Below are positions 1-11,455 of a stretch of DNA of 44,596 nucleotides, in pieces. The notes under the pieces are model-generated. The model saw only the letters and a program-made list of their open reading frames with translations. It was not told the DNA's origin and searched no databases. This DNA comes from Bacteroidota bacterium (lineage in GTDB: Bacteria; Bacteroidota; Bacteroidia; Cytophagales; Cyclobacteriaceae), in NCBI GenBank assembly GCA_027592755.1, contig JAQCLE010000027.1, positions 1-44,596 of the forward strand, given 5' to 3'. Made by a program: the position numbers and the translations under genes. Each line of letters opens with the position of its first letter. Position 1 is the first letter of the stretch.

Positions 1-48
1 CCGACTAATCACAATATGTATCGGCCTGTTGATTGAATAAATGTTAGC

Positions 49-2451
49 CTATGAATAATGCGGGTTAACAAGCTGGCTTTCTGATAAATCAGCCTGTGCC
101 AGGATCGAAGCTGCTTTTTGACGGACAGGGCTTTCATAATCCCCGTTCAAAATCTCCAGCAGAAAATCGAACCATGAATCGCTGATCGCTTCATTGCCAA
201 CCAGGAATGCAACAGCATCAATCCTGTTTCCAATTTGCTCGTTGGTATTAGTGGCTATTTTTTCAATCTTATCATTCAGAGAGGTTAAGCTTCTCAACCT
301 GACAAGCTCAATGGATTTCGACCTGATGTTGGGGTCTTTCGAAGATAATTCCGACCCTAACTGGTTAATCCATTTTGATGGGAATTGCTTCACATTGCAT
401 CTGGCCATGTTATCCATGATAAATATCTTACCTGGTACTGATGCCGTTTTTAACTGACCAACCATGAAGTTTTGCATGGTTTCGTTCCCGCAAAAACCTA
501 CCAGAACATCACTCAATACCTGCTTTTCCTGGTCCGATAAGTCAGAGGACAATCTCTTTCCAATGTAGTTAATCATGTCACCAGACCACTCCGAATGATG
601 GGAAGCAACCCATAATGCTGTTTTTTTCAGTCTCTGATCTTCTCCACTTAAAACAGGTATAACCTGTGACGACCGAATGGGTGAACCCTCCATTTGGTCC
701 AAAGCAATCATAGCAATTTCTTTAACAGCTGTCGAGGAATGGTTCAATCCCTGCACCACCATTTCAGGTTGGTTCATGGTGATCAGCGAGTAGGTAATCG
801 CATGCCGAACAAATCGATCTTCAGTATTTGCCGCAGCATCCAGCAATGAAGGAATGGTAGAAACATCTCCTATCTGCCCGAGAGCTGTTGCCGACTGCCT
901 TTTTACCGCCGGATCCGCTGACTGAACAAGGGGAATGAGTTTTGGAACAGATTCACCATCCTTCGCCAATCCCAAAACCCTGGCCCCGGCTACCTTCACC
1001 TGCACATTCTCGTCATCAAGGCTTGACCTGGCAGCTTTAAGTGCCTGATCGGTTCCAATTCTGTAAAGGGCGAAAACCGCTTTTGTCCTGGCATCTTCTG
1101 AGGAATTGTTTTTAAGTACTGCTGACAATGTTTCAATTACACCCTCTCCCCTTTCCACAATACTTGTTAAGGCCCTGTCTGCAACCAAAGGCCTGCTATC
1201 CGCCAGATATCCTGTCATTTTATCGGAGCTAATGGTCTCCCATTCAATATCATTTCCATATTTATCGGCAATCTTCGGTGCGCCTTTTTTGGTGATCCTA
1301 TAGATAGAACCTTTAAGTTGGGGTTTTGAAACCTGGGAAAGGGGACATCCCTTGATAAACCAGCCACCCGTTTCAACTATCAATAAACTCCCATCTCCAT
1401 CTTCCAGAACATCCGTAGGATGAAAATCACCATTATCTGTCCAAAGAAATTTTTCATCATCTAATTTGAAGGAAGCTCCTTCCCGTGTGATGCTATGCCT
1501 TAATACTGAATGAGTATTGAACTGGGCCGTAAACATATTGTCCATGAAATCCGCCCCTAACGTCGTATTTCGATAGGTGGCAATCCCGGAAGGTGCAACC
1601 CTCGAATATTCCGAAACAACCGGCAACAAATCACCGGTAAGTGGCAACCCATCCCTGGTTATGTTGGAGTTTCGCTTGCCATAGACACCGCCCTTCATCC
1701 AGAATAATATGGCATCCCTGAGCCCTCTTTGGGGATCAACATAAAACGTTTGAGTTCCTAAAACCTCGCCGGCATCTGTGAAGGTCAATTCAACCGGATT
1801 ATTCATACCTCCTGCTCCAACCCACTCAAGCTCTGTCCCGTTCGGCCTAACCCGCCACATTCTTGCGGTTTCGCCAGCCATTCTTTCTCCTTCTTTGGTA
1901 GTGACATCAAACCCCTCAATGGCACTGGTGAAATACAACCAGCCGTCTGGTCCCATGAACGGACCGATCAGACTGTTTGCATTGACATTCAAAACCCACC
2001 CGGAAAGCAGCACTTCACGCATATCCGCCACTCCATCTCCATCGGTATCTGTGAGTTTGAGCAGATCGGGTGCAGAACTTGCAATCAGGCTTCCCTGATG
2101 AAATACACCCCCTTGCGGGAAACTGAGTTTGTCAGCAAAGATTGTGGCTTTATCAAAGGTCCCGTCGTTATCGGTATCTTCCAATAATTTGATCCGGAAC
2201 TTTGGGTCATCGAGGGCATCCTGAGTTCGTTCATATACATTTCCTGTTGACTCATAAACAAAAAGCCTTCCCCGATCATCAAATGAAGCGAACATTGGAT
2301 AGTCCAGCAATTCTGGGCCGGCCACCCGTTCGATAACATAACCTTCCGGAACATGTAGGTCTGGAATTTGATTCGTTGTGGAATTTTCTGAGCAACCCCA
2401 AAATCCGATAGCAATAGCAAAAACCATGACAAAGTAAAATCTGTCCATCAT
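49..2451 (-). CDS. Exported HEAT-repeat dehydrogenase-like lipoprotein (PVC/DUF7133 type)
   Basis: 800 aa. The N-terminus is a lipoprotein signal with a cysteine after FWG (about residue 20), so it is probably anchored in the envelope. Residues about 35-400 resemble the beta-propeller 'membrane-bound dehydrogenase' domain common in Planctomycetes and also found in Bacteroidota. Seen there are the opening PEGYVIERVAGPELL, two calcium-loop-like repeats (DTDNDGTFD and DTDGDGVAD) and GPDGWLYFTS. Residues about 430-640 carry HEAT-like helical repeats (for example VKVAGARVLGLAKD and VKRQSATALGQIGD). Many family members end in a CxxCH cytochrome c domain; none is visible here. It is the last gene of a leftward run, 22 bp after an exported isomerase. 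Substrate is unknown; a role in sugar or sugar-acid oxidation is inferred from the neighbours only. Confidence 0.8.
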   Translation of the reverse strand: MMDRFYFVMVFAIAIGFWGCSENSTTNQIPDLHVPEGYVIERVAGPELLDYPMFASFDDRGRLFVYESTGNVYERTQDALDDPKFRIKLLEDTDNDGTFDKATIFADKLSFPQGGVFHQGSLIASSAPDLLKLTDTDGDGVADMREVLLSGWVLNVNANSLIGPFMGPDGWLYFTSAIEGFDVTTKEGERMAGETARMWRVRPNGTELEWVGAGGMNNPVELTFTDAGEVLGTQTFYVDPQRGLRDAILFWMKGGVYGKRNSNITRDGLPLTGDLLPVVSEYSRVAPSGIATYRNTTLGADFMDNMFTAQFNTHSVLRHSITREGASFKLDDEKFLWTDNGDFHPTDVLEDGDGSLLIVETGGWFIKGCPLSQVSKPQLKGSIYRITKKGAPKIADKYGNDIEWETISSDKMTGYLADSRPLVADRALTSIVERGEGVIETLSAVLKNNSSEDARTKAVFALYRIGTDQALKAARSSLDDENVQVKVAGARVLGLAKDGESVPKLIPLVQSADPAVKRQSATALGQIGDVSTIPSLLDAAANTEDRFVRHAITYSLITMNQPEMVVQGLNHSSTAVKEIAMIALDQMEGSPIRSSQVIPVLSGEDQRLKKTALWVASHHSEWSGDMINYIGKRLSSDLSDQEKQVLSDVLVGFCGNETMQNFMVGQLKTASVPGKIFIMDNMARCNVKQFPSKWINQLGSELSSKDPNIRSKSIELVRLRSLTSLNDKIEKIATNTNEQIGNRIDAVAFLVGNEAISDSWFDFLLEILNGDYESPVRQKAASILAQADLSESQLVNPHYS

Positions 2452-2473
2452 CGGATTGGATTTGAGGTTAGTC

Positions 2474-3397
2474 TCAAAGAAATGAATCCACTTTTCGGTA
2501 AGCGTCGATTACTGCTCTTTCACCCTCTTTCCCAGGCTTTGAATTGCCATGCTCCATGCCAACTACACCTTTAAAGCCCTTATCATTCAAATTTTTGAAC
2601 ACATTCAAATAATTAATTTCACCCGTTGTTGGTTCCATTCTGCCTGGATTGTCACCCACCTGGAAGTAAGCTATTTCATCCCATGCCATGTTGATATTTG
2701 GAATAAGGTTACCCTCAGAAATCTGCTGATGGTAGATATCATAAAGTATTTTACATGCCGGGCTATCCACTGCTTTGCAGAGTTCAAATGCCTGAGGGGC
2801 ATTCACCAGAAACTGCCCCCGATGATTTGTCCACCAGTTTAATGGTTCAAGAACCATTACAAGACCATGAGGCTCAAGAATCGCACTGGCTTGCTTTAAT
2901 GACTCCATAACGTTGGCTGTTTGATAGGCCATTTCCAAACCAAGTGTTACATGACCACAAACCACCGTCATCCATTTGGCATTGGTACGCTTTGCCACTT
3001 CTACTGATTCCCTTATCTGAGTCAGGAATTCCTCTCGAAGTGCTGCATCTCCATTCGTTAGGTTAGGCTCATTCCAGTACACATTATGGGCCACAAATAC
3101 CCCCATGGCCATTCCTAATTTCTCCATCTTTGATGCGATCTTCTTTTGATCTTCCAGACTTCTACCCTTCATGCCATTATCTTCCAATGCCCTGAATCCT
3201 TCATCATACATGAATTGAAGCTGGTCTTCAAAATCCTCCCCTGAACTGTTTTTGAACATACCAAAATGAGGTGCATAATTGAGGTTAAAAGGCTTACCGC
3301 CCACAACTCTTTTTGGTGATGCAAACAAATTGGTTCCCGCCATCGCCGTCAACGATGTAACAGCAAGTGTGTTTCTGATGAAATTTCTTCGTTCCAT
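2474..3397 (-). CDS. Exported xylose-isomerase-like TIM-barrel protein (hydroxypyruvate isomerase family)
   Basis: 307 aa. It starts with a Tat-like signal (MERRNFIRNTLAVTSLTAMAG), so it probably acts outside the cytoplasm. The body is an AP-endonuclease-2/xylose-isomerase-like TIM barrel. Likely metal-binding acidic residues lie in VLEPLNWWTNH (Glu about 184), ILYDIYHQQ (Asp about 219) and GMEHGNS near the C-terminus, as in the hydroxypyruvate isomerase family. The periplasmic Tat-exported version is common in Bacteroidota and Planctomycetes loci for unusual sugars, and the true substrate is usually unknown. The gene follows the NCS1 permease by 5 bp and precedes the HEAT-repeat lipoprotein, consistent with one transcript. 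Confidence 0.82.
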   Translation of the reverse strand: MERRNFIRNTLAVTSLTAMAGTNLFASPKRVVGGKPFNLNYAPHFGMFKNSSGEDFEDQLQFMYDEGFRALEDNGMKGRSLEDQKKIASKMEKLGMAMGVFVAHNVYWNEPNLTNGDAALREEFLTQIRESVEVAKRTNAKWMTVVCGHVTLGLEMAYQTANVMESLKQASAILEPHGLVMVLEPLNWWTNHRGQFLVNAPQAFELCKAVDSPACKILYDIYHQQISEGNLIPNINMAWDEIAYFQVGDNPGRMEPTTGEINYLNVFKNLNDKGFKGVVGMEHGNSKPGKEGERAVIDAYRKVDSFL

Positions 3398-3402
3398 ATT
3401 AT

Positions 3403-4773
3403 TTAAGATTTTCTGTTTTTAGCAATTACCAAATATAATACACCGCACAGCAGCCATGCAGGAATCGTCAGGAATGAAAGGAATATGTCGAATTGGACCG
3501 ACATCCAGTAAAAGAGCACAAAGCTTACAACCCAGGCAATAAAAACTGCCATATTAAACTCAGAACCAGTCCGACCATCCACTTTGTTTTTGAAAAAATG
3601 ATCAAATACAATGACAGCCCCGATTGGCGAAAGAATGAATCCATACAAGGCTACGAATCCTAATAGTTTCATTGCAACTCCTGGAAAAACACCGGCAATC
3701 GTCGCAACAGAACCTGCAATGATGGTGACCCAAAATGTAGACAACCTTGGCATAATCGCCTGAAAAGCCAAGCCCGCCCGATAGATTGTAGGATTAGCGG
3801 TTGTCCATCCGGCAAGTATTACTACAATTATCCCAAATGCCCCAAGGGCATTATAGGCCAATGGGCCTGGTGCTACAGGTGGTGCTTCACCATCAGCCAG
3901 GAATTGAATTGCTTCGGGGGATTTTAAGTAGACAGCATACAGTAAACAGGCTGAGATCCAGGCAACGTAGTGGCCCACATACATCCCTGCCGCTGTGGTC
4001 CAACCTGATGTTGCTGATTTAGCAAAACGAAAAACGCTTAAATCTGACATGCCAATATGCATCGCAGCATTGCACAACCAGGACCACATGAGAACATGCC
4101 AGAATGTATATTTTAACTGGCCCGGGAATGGATCTGTTCCTTCACCCCAAATATTCCAAAAGTCAGCCCATGAGTGTACTTCCAGTTGACCAAGTGCTAC
4201 TATTCCGGCGGCAATAAATCCGATTACAATAACAGGTGACATCCAGTTAGCGGCTTTTGAAACGGTATTGTAACCCTTTGCTGCAATAACTGATATCATA
4301 GCCCCTAAAAGTATTACAACAACAATCCATAGCGGGCCATTGGGCAGGTTGTCGGTAAGTCGTGGCATGGGCATATCAAAGGGTATTCCTACAGCTGTGG
4401 CAGAAACTGTAACCATAGCACCCGCCAGAAAGCAGAACAAGAGTCCATTGGCCAGGTTGTAGATTACAACCAACTTTTTACCACTTATTTGCTCAAGCTG
4501 ATAATAGAGCGTCAACCTGCGCTTGATTGCAATTTCAGCCGTTAGGTACCGCCAGGACAATACTGCCAATAAATTACCTAATAATAATCCTACGATCAGG
4601 TCAAAAGCACTGACTCCAGCCGTAAGAAAAAGCGGGCCAATCATGAATTCTGTCCCGGCAGCATGTTCCCCTGCATACATTCCTAAAAAACTCCTCCATC
4701 CTTTGAGCTTACTTTGAGGAACTGGCTCACGTTCGAATTCTGAGCTTTTTGGCTGGTTGGTTAATTCAGTCAT
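3403..4773 (-). CDS. NCS1-type permease (purine-cytosine permease-like)
   Basis: 456 aa polytopic membrane protein with about 12 hydrophobic segments, for example LIVGLLLGNLLAVLSW near residue 60 and a run near residues 430-450. The N-terminal stretch with GEHAAGTEFMIGPLFL resembles the TM1 region of nucleobase:cation symporter-1 proteins. Those carry nucleobases, allantoin, hydantoins or related small solutes with Na+ or H+. Here it sits between an esterase and an exported isomerase, so the substrate could be a product of those enzymes. The specificity cannot be read from sequence alone. It is 5 bp upstream of the isomerase gene, in the same direction. Confidence 0.75.
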   Translation of the reverse strand: MTELTNQPKSSEFEREPVPQSKLKGWRSFLGMYAGEHAAGTEFMIGPLFLTAGVSAFDLIVGLLLGNLLAVLSWRYLTAEIAIKRRLTLYYQLEQISGKKLVVIYNLANGLLFCFLAGAMVTVSATAVGIPFDMPMPRLTDNLPNGPLWIVVVILLGAMISVIAAKGYNTVSKAANWMSPVIVIGFIAAGIVALGQLEVHSWADFWNIWGEGTDPFPGQLKYTFWHVLMWSWLCNAAMHIGMSDLSVFRFAKSATSGWTTAAGMYVGHYVAWISACLLYAVYLKSPEAIQFLADGEAPPVAPGPLAYNALGAFGIIVVILAGWTTANPTIYRAGLAFQAIMPRLSTFWVTIIAGSVATIAGVFPGVAMKLLGFVALYGFILSPIGAVIVFDHFFKNKVDGRTGSEFNMAVFIAWVVSFVLFYWMSVQFDIFLSFLTIPAWLLCGVLYLVIAKNRKS

Positions 4774-4867
4774 TATGGTTCAATATGGATTCTCGTCGAT
4801 TGGGTGAAGATAGGGGGATTTGCATGATCTGAAAAATCCTGTTTGATGTCTTTGGCCGCAACACAAT

Positions 4868-6160
<1,293 letters not shown>

Positions 6161-8269
6161 ATGGAAATTTTAGACAAAAAGTACCAATACGTCGATTACC
6201 TCTGGGATCAAAAACGAGCTCAGGAAATTGAAAATGACCAAATAGCATTACTACTGTATCGTTCAAATATCCTGGGAGCTGATTTGAGGATCACAAACTT
6301 TGGTGGGGGCAATACAAGTTGTAAAACCATTGAAAAAGATCCTCTCACTGGCGAAAATGTAGAGGTAATGTGGATTAAAGGCTCTGGTGGTGATATCGGC
6401 ACGCTTAAAAGGGACGGCCTGGCAGGACTTTATGTTGACAAATTAAAAGCGCTTAAAAATATCTATAAAGGCCTGGAACATGAAGATGAAATGGTGGAGC
6501 TTTTCTACCACTGTTTGTTTGACCTGAATTCAAAAGCGCCATCTATTGACACGGCCCTTCATGCTTTTCTTCCTTACAAACACATCGATCACCTGCACTC
6601 TGATGCGGCCATTGCAATTGCTGCTTCAAAAAATGGTGAAGAATTAATGAAAGAAATCTATGGGAACGATTTTGCCTGGGTTCCCTGGCAAAGACCCGGA
6701 TTTGACCTTGGGTTGCAACTGGAGGCCGCCGATGCTAAAAATCCCAATTTGAAGGGATTGTATTTAGGGGGACACGGTTTGTTCACCTGGGGAGAAACGG
6801 CTTATGAATGTTACATCAATTCCCTTGAAGCAATCGAAAAAGCGAGTGTTTATCTAAAAGCAAATGAAGGTAAGAGAAGGCCTGTTTTCGGTGGAGAAAA
6901 AGTAAAATCACTCAGTGAAGCCAAACGAAGAGACCAGGCTGCTATGATTGCACCTTTGCTTCGGGGCCTTGCTTCGAGCCATGCCCGAATGATCGGCCAT
7001 TTCAGCGATGATGAAAAAGTGTTGGAATTTATCAACAGCGAAGATTTGTCAAGACTCGCACCACTTGGTACAAGTTGCCCTGATCATTTTTTGAGAACTA
7101 AAATTCGTCCCCTACTATTGGAATTACCCGGGGATGCTGATCTCTCCGATTTAAATACCATTAAAACGAAACTTGAACCGGCATTCGAGGCATACAGGCA
7201 GCAGTATTCAAAGTATTACAATGATCATAAGCGGGTAAACAGCCCTGCTATGCGTGATCCCAACCCGGTGGTGATCCTGTGGCCCGGAGTCGGCCTGTTC
7301 ACTTTCGCAAAGAATAAGCAAACCGCCCGTGTAGCCAGTGAATTTTACATCAATGCGATCAACGTAATGAGAGGTGCTGAAGCAGCGTCTGAATACGTAG
7401 CGCTTCCGCTTCAGGAAGCATTCGATATTGAATACTGGTTACTTGAGGAAGCAAAACTTCAACGGCAGCCCAAAGAAGTTCCAATGTCAAGGAAAGTCGT
7501 CATTGTAACAGGTGGAGCTGGTGGTATTGGAAAAGCCATTGCTGATAAACTGGCTGAAAATGGAGCTTGCGTTGTAATTACTGATGTTGATGAAGACAGG
7601 GCAGCGAGCGCTTTTGCAACATATAAGAAGGATATTGCTACTTATTCAGCAATGAATGTAACAGATAAAAATAGCATTGAGACTGCATTCAAAACAGCAT
7701 GCCTTGAATTCGGAGGTGTTGACATTGTTGTACATTCTGCAGGTCTGGCCATATCAAAATCGTTGTTGGACACGACAGAGAAGGACTATGACATCCTGAT
7801 GGACGTATTGGCTAAAGGCCAATTCAATGTTGCCCAGGCCGGTGTTGTAATTATGAAAATACAGGGGCTGGGTGGCGACCTTATCAACATTGTGAGTAAG
7901 AATGCCCTCATGTCCGGGCCCAATAATGTGGTATATGGCGCAGCCAAGGCAGCGCAGGCACACATGTCGAGATTATTGGCAGCAGAATTGGGTCCTGATA
8001 AGATAAGGGTCAACTCGGTGAATCCCGATGCGGTAATAGAAGGAAGTAAAATTTGGGAGGGTGCCTGGGCTGAAGGCCGGGCAAAAGCTTACAACGTCAG
8101 GGTTGATGAACTCCCGGCATACTATGCAAAGAGAACCCTGCTCAATGAAATTGTGACTGCAGAGGATATCGCGAACGCTGTGTTTGCATTCGTCGGGGGA
8201 CTCTTGAATAAGAGTACTGGTAATATGATTAATGTTGATGGCGGTGTCAGCGCTGCTTTTGTTAGATAG
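6161..8269 (+). CDS. rhaD: Bifunctional rhamnulose-1-phosphate aldolase / short-chain dehydrogenase
   Basis: 702 aa two-domain enzyme. Residues about 1-430 are a class II aldolase/adducin-type domain; candidate zinc histidines are in HLHSDAAIA (about 143-145) and GGHGLFTWG (about 204). Residues about 442-702 are an SDR domain with the NAD motif GGAGGIGK and the catalytic pair in VYGAAK. The length and domain order match the RhaD aldolase/alcohol dehydrogenase fusion family (also called RhaEW). In that family the aldolase splits L-rhamnulose-1-phosphate to DHAP and L-lactaldehyde, and the SDR half oxidises or reduces the lactaldehyde. It starts a rightward operon followed by an isomerase and a kinase. 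L-fucose or another 6-deoxy sugar is a possible alternative substrate. Confidence 0.9.
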   Translation: MEILDKKYQYVDYLWDQKRAQEIENDQIALLLYRSNILGADLRITNFGGGNTSCKTIEKDPLTGENVEVMWIKGSGGDIGTLKRDGLAGLYVDKLKALKNIYKGLEHEDEMVELFYHCLFDLNSKAPSIDTALHAFLPYKHIDHLHSDAAIAIAASKNGEELMKEIYGNDFAWVPWQRPGFDLGLQLEAADAKNPNLKGLYLGGHGLFTWGETAYECYINSLEAIEKASVYLKANEGKRRPVFGGEKVKSLSEAKRRDQAAMIAPLLRGLASSHARMIGHFSDDEKVLEFINSEDLSRLAPLGTSCPDHFLRTKIRPLLLELPGDADLSDLNTIKTKLEPAFEAYRQQYSKYYNDHKRVNSPAMRDPNPVVILWPGVGLFTFAKNKQTARVASEFYINAINVMRGAEAASEYVALPLQEAFDIEYWLLEEAKLQRQPKEVPMSRKVVIVTGGAGGIGKAIADKLAENGACVVITDVDEDRAASAFATYKKDIATYSAMNVTDKNSIETAFKTACLEFGGVDIVVHSAGLAISKSLLDTTEKDYDILMDVLAKGQFNVAQAGVVIMKIQGLGGDLINIVSKNALMSGPNNVVYGAAKAAQAHMSRLLAAELGPDKIRVNSVNPDAVIEGSKIWEGAWAEGRAKAYNVRVDELPAYYAKRTLLNEIVTAEDIANAVFAFVGGLLNKSTGNMINVDGGVSAAFVR

Positions 8270-8311
8270 AAAACTGGTAAATTGTAATTTCCAATTAAGC
8301 TTTTAAAAGGC

Positions 8312-9586
8312 ATGATTAAACCGGAACAAATTATCGAGATCAATAAAGATTCAATTGACGAACATAATTGGAATTTTGACAACCTCTCTACCTGGCTGAA
8401 CTCGTGTGGACTTATTGTAGAGGATATCATTGCCAAACTAAACGATTTACAAATTGCCATACCAAGTTGGGCCCTCGGCACCGGAGGCACCCGTTTCGGA
8501 AGATTTCCCGGTGGTGGAGAACCTTCTTCCCTGGAACAGAAGATTCAGGATGTGGGGCTTTTGCATCAGTTGAATGCATCCAGTGGAGCCATCAGTTTGC
8601 ACATTCCATGGGACATTCCGGAAAATGCTGAGAAAATTGGAGAATTAGCGGCAAGCTATAATCTGAAATTTGATGCGGTAAATTCCAACACCTTCCAGGA
8701 CCAGCCAGGTCAGAAGCACACTTATAAATTTGGTTCACTGTGTGATGTTGACGGGCAAGTGCGAAAGTTGGCCATCGATCATAACAAAGAGGTGATTGAC
8801 CATGGCATTGCTCTTGGTTCCAAGGCAATTACTGTCTGGTTGGCGGATGGCTCATCATTTCCAGGTCAGAATAATTTCAGGGAGGCCCTGGAAAGAACCT
8901 ACGCGTCTTTAGCAGACATCTACAACCACCTCCCGGATGACTGGACCATGTTCATCGAGTACAAACCCTATGAGCCCAATTTTTATTCAATGGTCATTCC
9001 TGATTGGGGCACTTCCCACTTACTGGCCAACAAACTGGGGCCAAAAGCATTGACCCTGGTTGATTTAGGGCATCACCTGCCCAATACCAACATTGAACAA
9101 ATTGTGGCCATCCTGATGATGCAAAATAAACTGGGTGGTTTTCATTTCAACGACAGCAAATACGGAGACGATGACATCACGACCGGTTGTATAAAACCTT
9201 ACCAGCTCTTTCTCATTTTTAATGAATTGATTGATGGGATGGAAAGTACCAAAAATCCTCCCCTATCTTGGATGATTGATGCCAGTCACAACCTCAAAGA
9301 TCCGTTGGAAGATCTCATCCAATCCACGGAAGCAATAAAAATTGCATTTGCCCAGGCGCTTTGTATTGACAGGCCCGCTCTAAAAGAAGCACAATCGAAA
9401 TCGGATGTCAGCCTCGCACAACAAATCCTGCAAAACGCCTTCCGAACGGATGTCAGGCCGCTTCTTGCAGAATCAAGACTTCGTCAGGAAGCGGCAATCG
9501 ATCCCCTTGATGCATTCAGAAAACTTGGAATACGTAAAACTCTGATCGACGCCCGCGGAGCAGATTCCATCGCAACTGGATTGTAG
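8312..9586 (+). CDS. rhaI: L-rhamnose isomerase-like TIM-barrel protein
   Basis: 424 aa. A TIM-barrel sugar isomerase with likely metal ligands in FIEYKPYEPNF, in the Asp/His of DLGHHLPN, and in GGFHFNDSKYGDDD. The length and position agree with the RhaI-type L-rhamnose isomerases, which convert L-rhamnose to L-rhamnulose. An AAAAGG sequence lies just upstream of the ATG. The gene is 42 bp after the aldolase/dehydrogenase and ends 1 bp before the kinase, so the three are probably cotranscribed. Activity on other aldoses cannot be excluded. Confidence 0.87.
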   Translation: MIKPEQIIEINKDSIDEHNWNFDNLSTWLNSCGLIVEDIIAKLNDLQIAIPSWALGTGGTRFGRFPGGGEPSSLEQKIQDVGLLHQLNASSGAISLHIPWDIPENAEKIGELAASYNLKFDAVNSNTFQDQPGQKHTYKFGSLCDVDGQVRKLAIDHNKEVIDHGIALGSKAITVWLADGSSFPGQNNFREALERTYASLADIYNHLPDDWTMFIEYKPYEPNFYSMVIPDWGTSHLLANKLGPKALTLVDLGHHLPNTNIEQIVAILMMQNKLGGFHFNDSKYGDDDITTGCIKPYQLFLIFNELIDGMESTKNPPLSWMIDASHNLKDPLEDLIQSTEAIKIAFAQALCIDRPALKEAQSKSDVSLAQQILQNAFRTDVRPLLAESRLRQEAAIDPLDAFRKLGIRKTLIDARGADSIATGL

Positions 9587-9587
9587 C

Positions 9588-10964
9588 ATGTCTCAAGAGG
9601 AAGTAACCATCATTTTTGACATAGGAAAAACCAACAAGAAGCTTTTCATTTATGACGAAAAGCTTAACGAGATATTTCATCATCAGGAAAACTTTGATGA
9701 AGTTGAGGATGATGATGGCTACCTCGGAGATGATTTGAATGCTTTATCGGAATGGATGAAATCTTCCGTTCGGCAAATAATTGAAAATGGTAAATACCAG
9801 GTTAAAAAGATCAACATCTCAGCCTATGGTGCTTCCATGGTTCATCTGGATGAAAGTGGTCAAATAGCTTCCCCTTTTTATAATTATACAAAACCCTTAC
9901 CTGATGAGTTTTATGACCGGTTTTTTAAACTGGTTGGGGATTCTGATCAGTTTTCAGTGGAAACTGCCAGCCCAATGTTGGGGATGCTCAATTCCGGCTT
10001 TCAGCTTTTTTACCTCAAACACTATAAACCTGAAATAGCGAAAAAAGTCTCTGTTAGCCTCCATTTTCCTCAGTTTTTAAGCTACCTGTTCACAGGTAAA
10101 ATGGTATCAGAATCAACAAGCATCGGATGTCATACCGCTCTCTGGGATTTTGCGACCATGCAATATCACTCCTGGGTTAGGAATGGGGGTTATGAAAGCC
10201 AGTTAGCTCCAATTGTACCAACCAATCAGACCTATACGATTGATCTTTTTGGCCGGCAAGTTGAAGTAGGTGTCGGGATTCATGACAGTTCATCCGCCCT
10301 TATCCCCTATTTAATCAGTATAAAAGAACCTTTCAATTTACTTTCAACCGGCACCTGGAGTGTGAGCATGAATCCCTATAATAACGCACCACTTACAAAG
10401 GATGAATTCAAGCGGGATTGTCTCAATTTCATCAGCTATGCTGGTAAACCGGTTAAGGCATCGAGGCTTTTTATGGGTGAAGAACTGAAGCACCAGGTGA
10501 TGAAAATATCCGAATATTTCAACTGCGATTATGAACGCTACCTATCGATCAAAGTTGATCCGCAATTCGTTGATAAGCGCAAGACCAAAAAGCAGCTTCT
10601 ATTCAATTATGGTTTTTTAAAACCTCATCTTTTTGGCTATCAATTAAATGAATCAGAGAACCTCTCCATCTTTCAATCATTTGAGGAAGCCTACCTGCAA
10701 CTCATAGATGAACTAACAGATTTACAGGTCATGTCATTACAATTGACCATTGCCAATTCCGGTGTGAAGTGTATGTATGTTGATGGTGGCTTCGCATCCA
10801 ATGAACCTTTCATCCAGAGGCTGGCAAATAAACTACCTGAGTTGAAGATATTCACAAATTCATCGGCCTCCGGTTCAGCGATGGGAGCGGCGCTACTCGC
10901 CAATGATCAACATGAGGATCAATTTACACTTAAGAATTGCGTGCGGCACTTGCCTTTCCTCTGA
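9588..10964 (+). CDS. FGGY-family sugar kinase (probable rhamnulokinase)
   Basis: 458 aa. The N-terminal ATPase motif is IIFDIGKTNKKLF (residues about 8-20), typical of a divergent FGGY group found beside rhamnose or fucose genes. The C-terminal half has YVDGGFASNEPF and the adenosine-site stretch ASGSAMGAALLA. It would phosphorylate the ketose made by the isomerase, here probably L-rhamnulose, before aldol cleavage. It begins 1 bp after the isomerase stop, implying translational coupling. Its last 112 codons recur as a broken copy at 17716-18051, so this gene spans the left edge of the duplicated block. Confidence 0.85.
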   Translation: MSQEEVTIIFDIGKTNKKLFIYDEKLNEIFHHQENFDEVEDDDGYLGDDLNALSEWMKSSVRQIIENGKYQVKKINISAYGASMVHLDESGQIASPFYNYTKPLPDEFYDRFFKLVGDSDQFSVETASPMLGMLNSGFQLFYLKHYKPEIAKKVSVSLHFPQFLSYLFTGKMVSESTSIGCHTALWDFATMQYHSWVRNGGYESQLAPIVPTNQTYTIDLFGRQVEVGVGIHDSSSALIPYLISIKEPFNLLSTGTWSVSMNPYNNAPLTKDEFKRDCLNFISYAGKPVKASRLFMGEELKHQVMKISEYFNCDYERYLSIKVDPQFVDKRKTKKQLLFNYGFLKPHLFGYQLNESENLSIFQSFEEAYLQLIDELTDLQVMSLQLTIANSGVKCMYVDGGFASNEPFIQRLANKLPELKIFTNSSASGSAMGAALLANDQHEDQFTLKNCVRHLPFL

Positions 10965-10978
10965 TCTAATCACTTGAA

Positions 10979-11455
10979 TCATCCTTCCACCATACACCGC
11001 ACTTTTGCAGAATTTAAAAAGCGGTAATACCAGTAACCGGAATCTTTGATGATCCTCCGGTTGGTGTTAAAATCAGTATATACGAGGCCAAATCGTTGCG
11101 TATAACCCTCTGCCCATTCAAAATTTATCGAGGAGCGTCCAAATAAAGAATCCGGTAACATTAGACCCTTCTCTTCTTGCCCGCAGGACTGCATTCAAAT
11201 AAGTTTATGAATTGAATACGGTGCAAATCCCTGACCTTATCAGCATCAACTATATCCTCAAAAGCAGCACCATTCTCTGTGAGAATGAACTCCTTTATTT
11301 GGTCATAGCGACCAAATTTCTTCAATATGTTATAGATCCTGTTTGGATAAACTTCCCAATTCATGGTGGTAATGGGAACATTGCGTTGATCAGCGTTCAC
11401 GATTTGTCCTTTGATGTAGGTTATGAGGTAACTATGCTTCACTACCTCTCGCGTA
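10979..11455 (-). pseudogene. GH1 beta-glucosidase remnant (left duplicate)
   Basis: The minus strand encodes the last third of a GH1 enzyme, clearly homologous to the complete gene at 18060-19424. It retains TENGAAFED (the nucleophile motif) and [18 protein letters not shown], but in different frames. An extra T near 11125 and a small deletion near 11200 shift the frame. The N-terminal part, about 290 codons including the acid/base NEP motif, is missing because of a deletion that joins GH1 codons directly to the end of the upstream glycosyltransferase near 11455. No active enzyme can be made. It lies convergent to the kinase, as in the right copy. Confidence 0.9.

Noticed and set aside
1-48. 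Start of a further gene at the left edge
   Set aside because: The 48 bases are too short and show no recognisable coding pattern.
10979-11455. Programmed frameshifting in the left GH1
   Set aside because: Two separate frame changes plus loss of about 290 N-terminal codons show simple decay.
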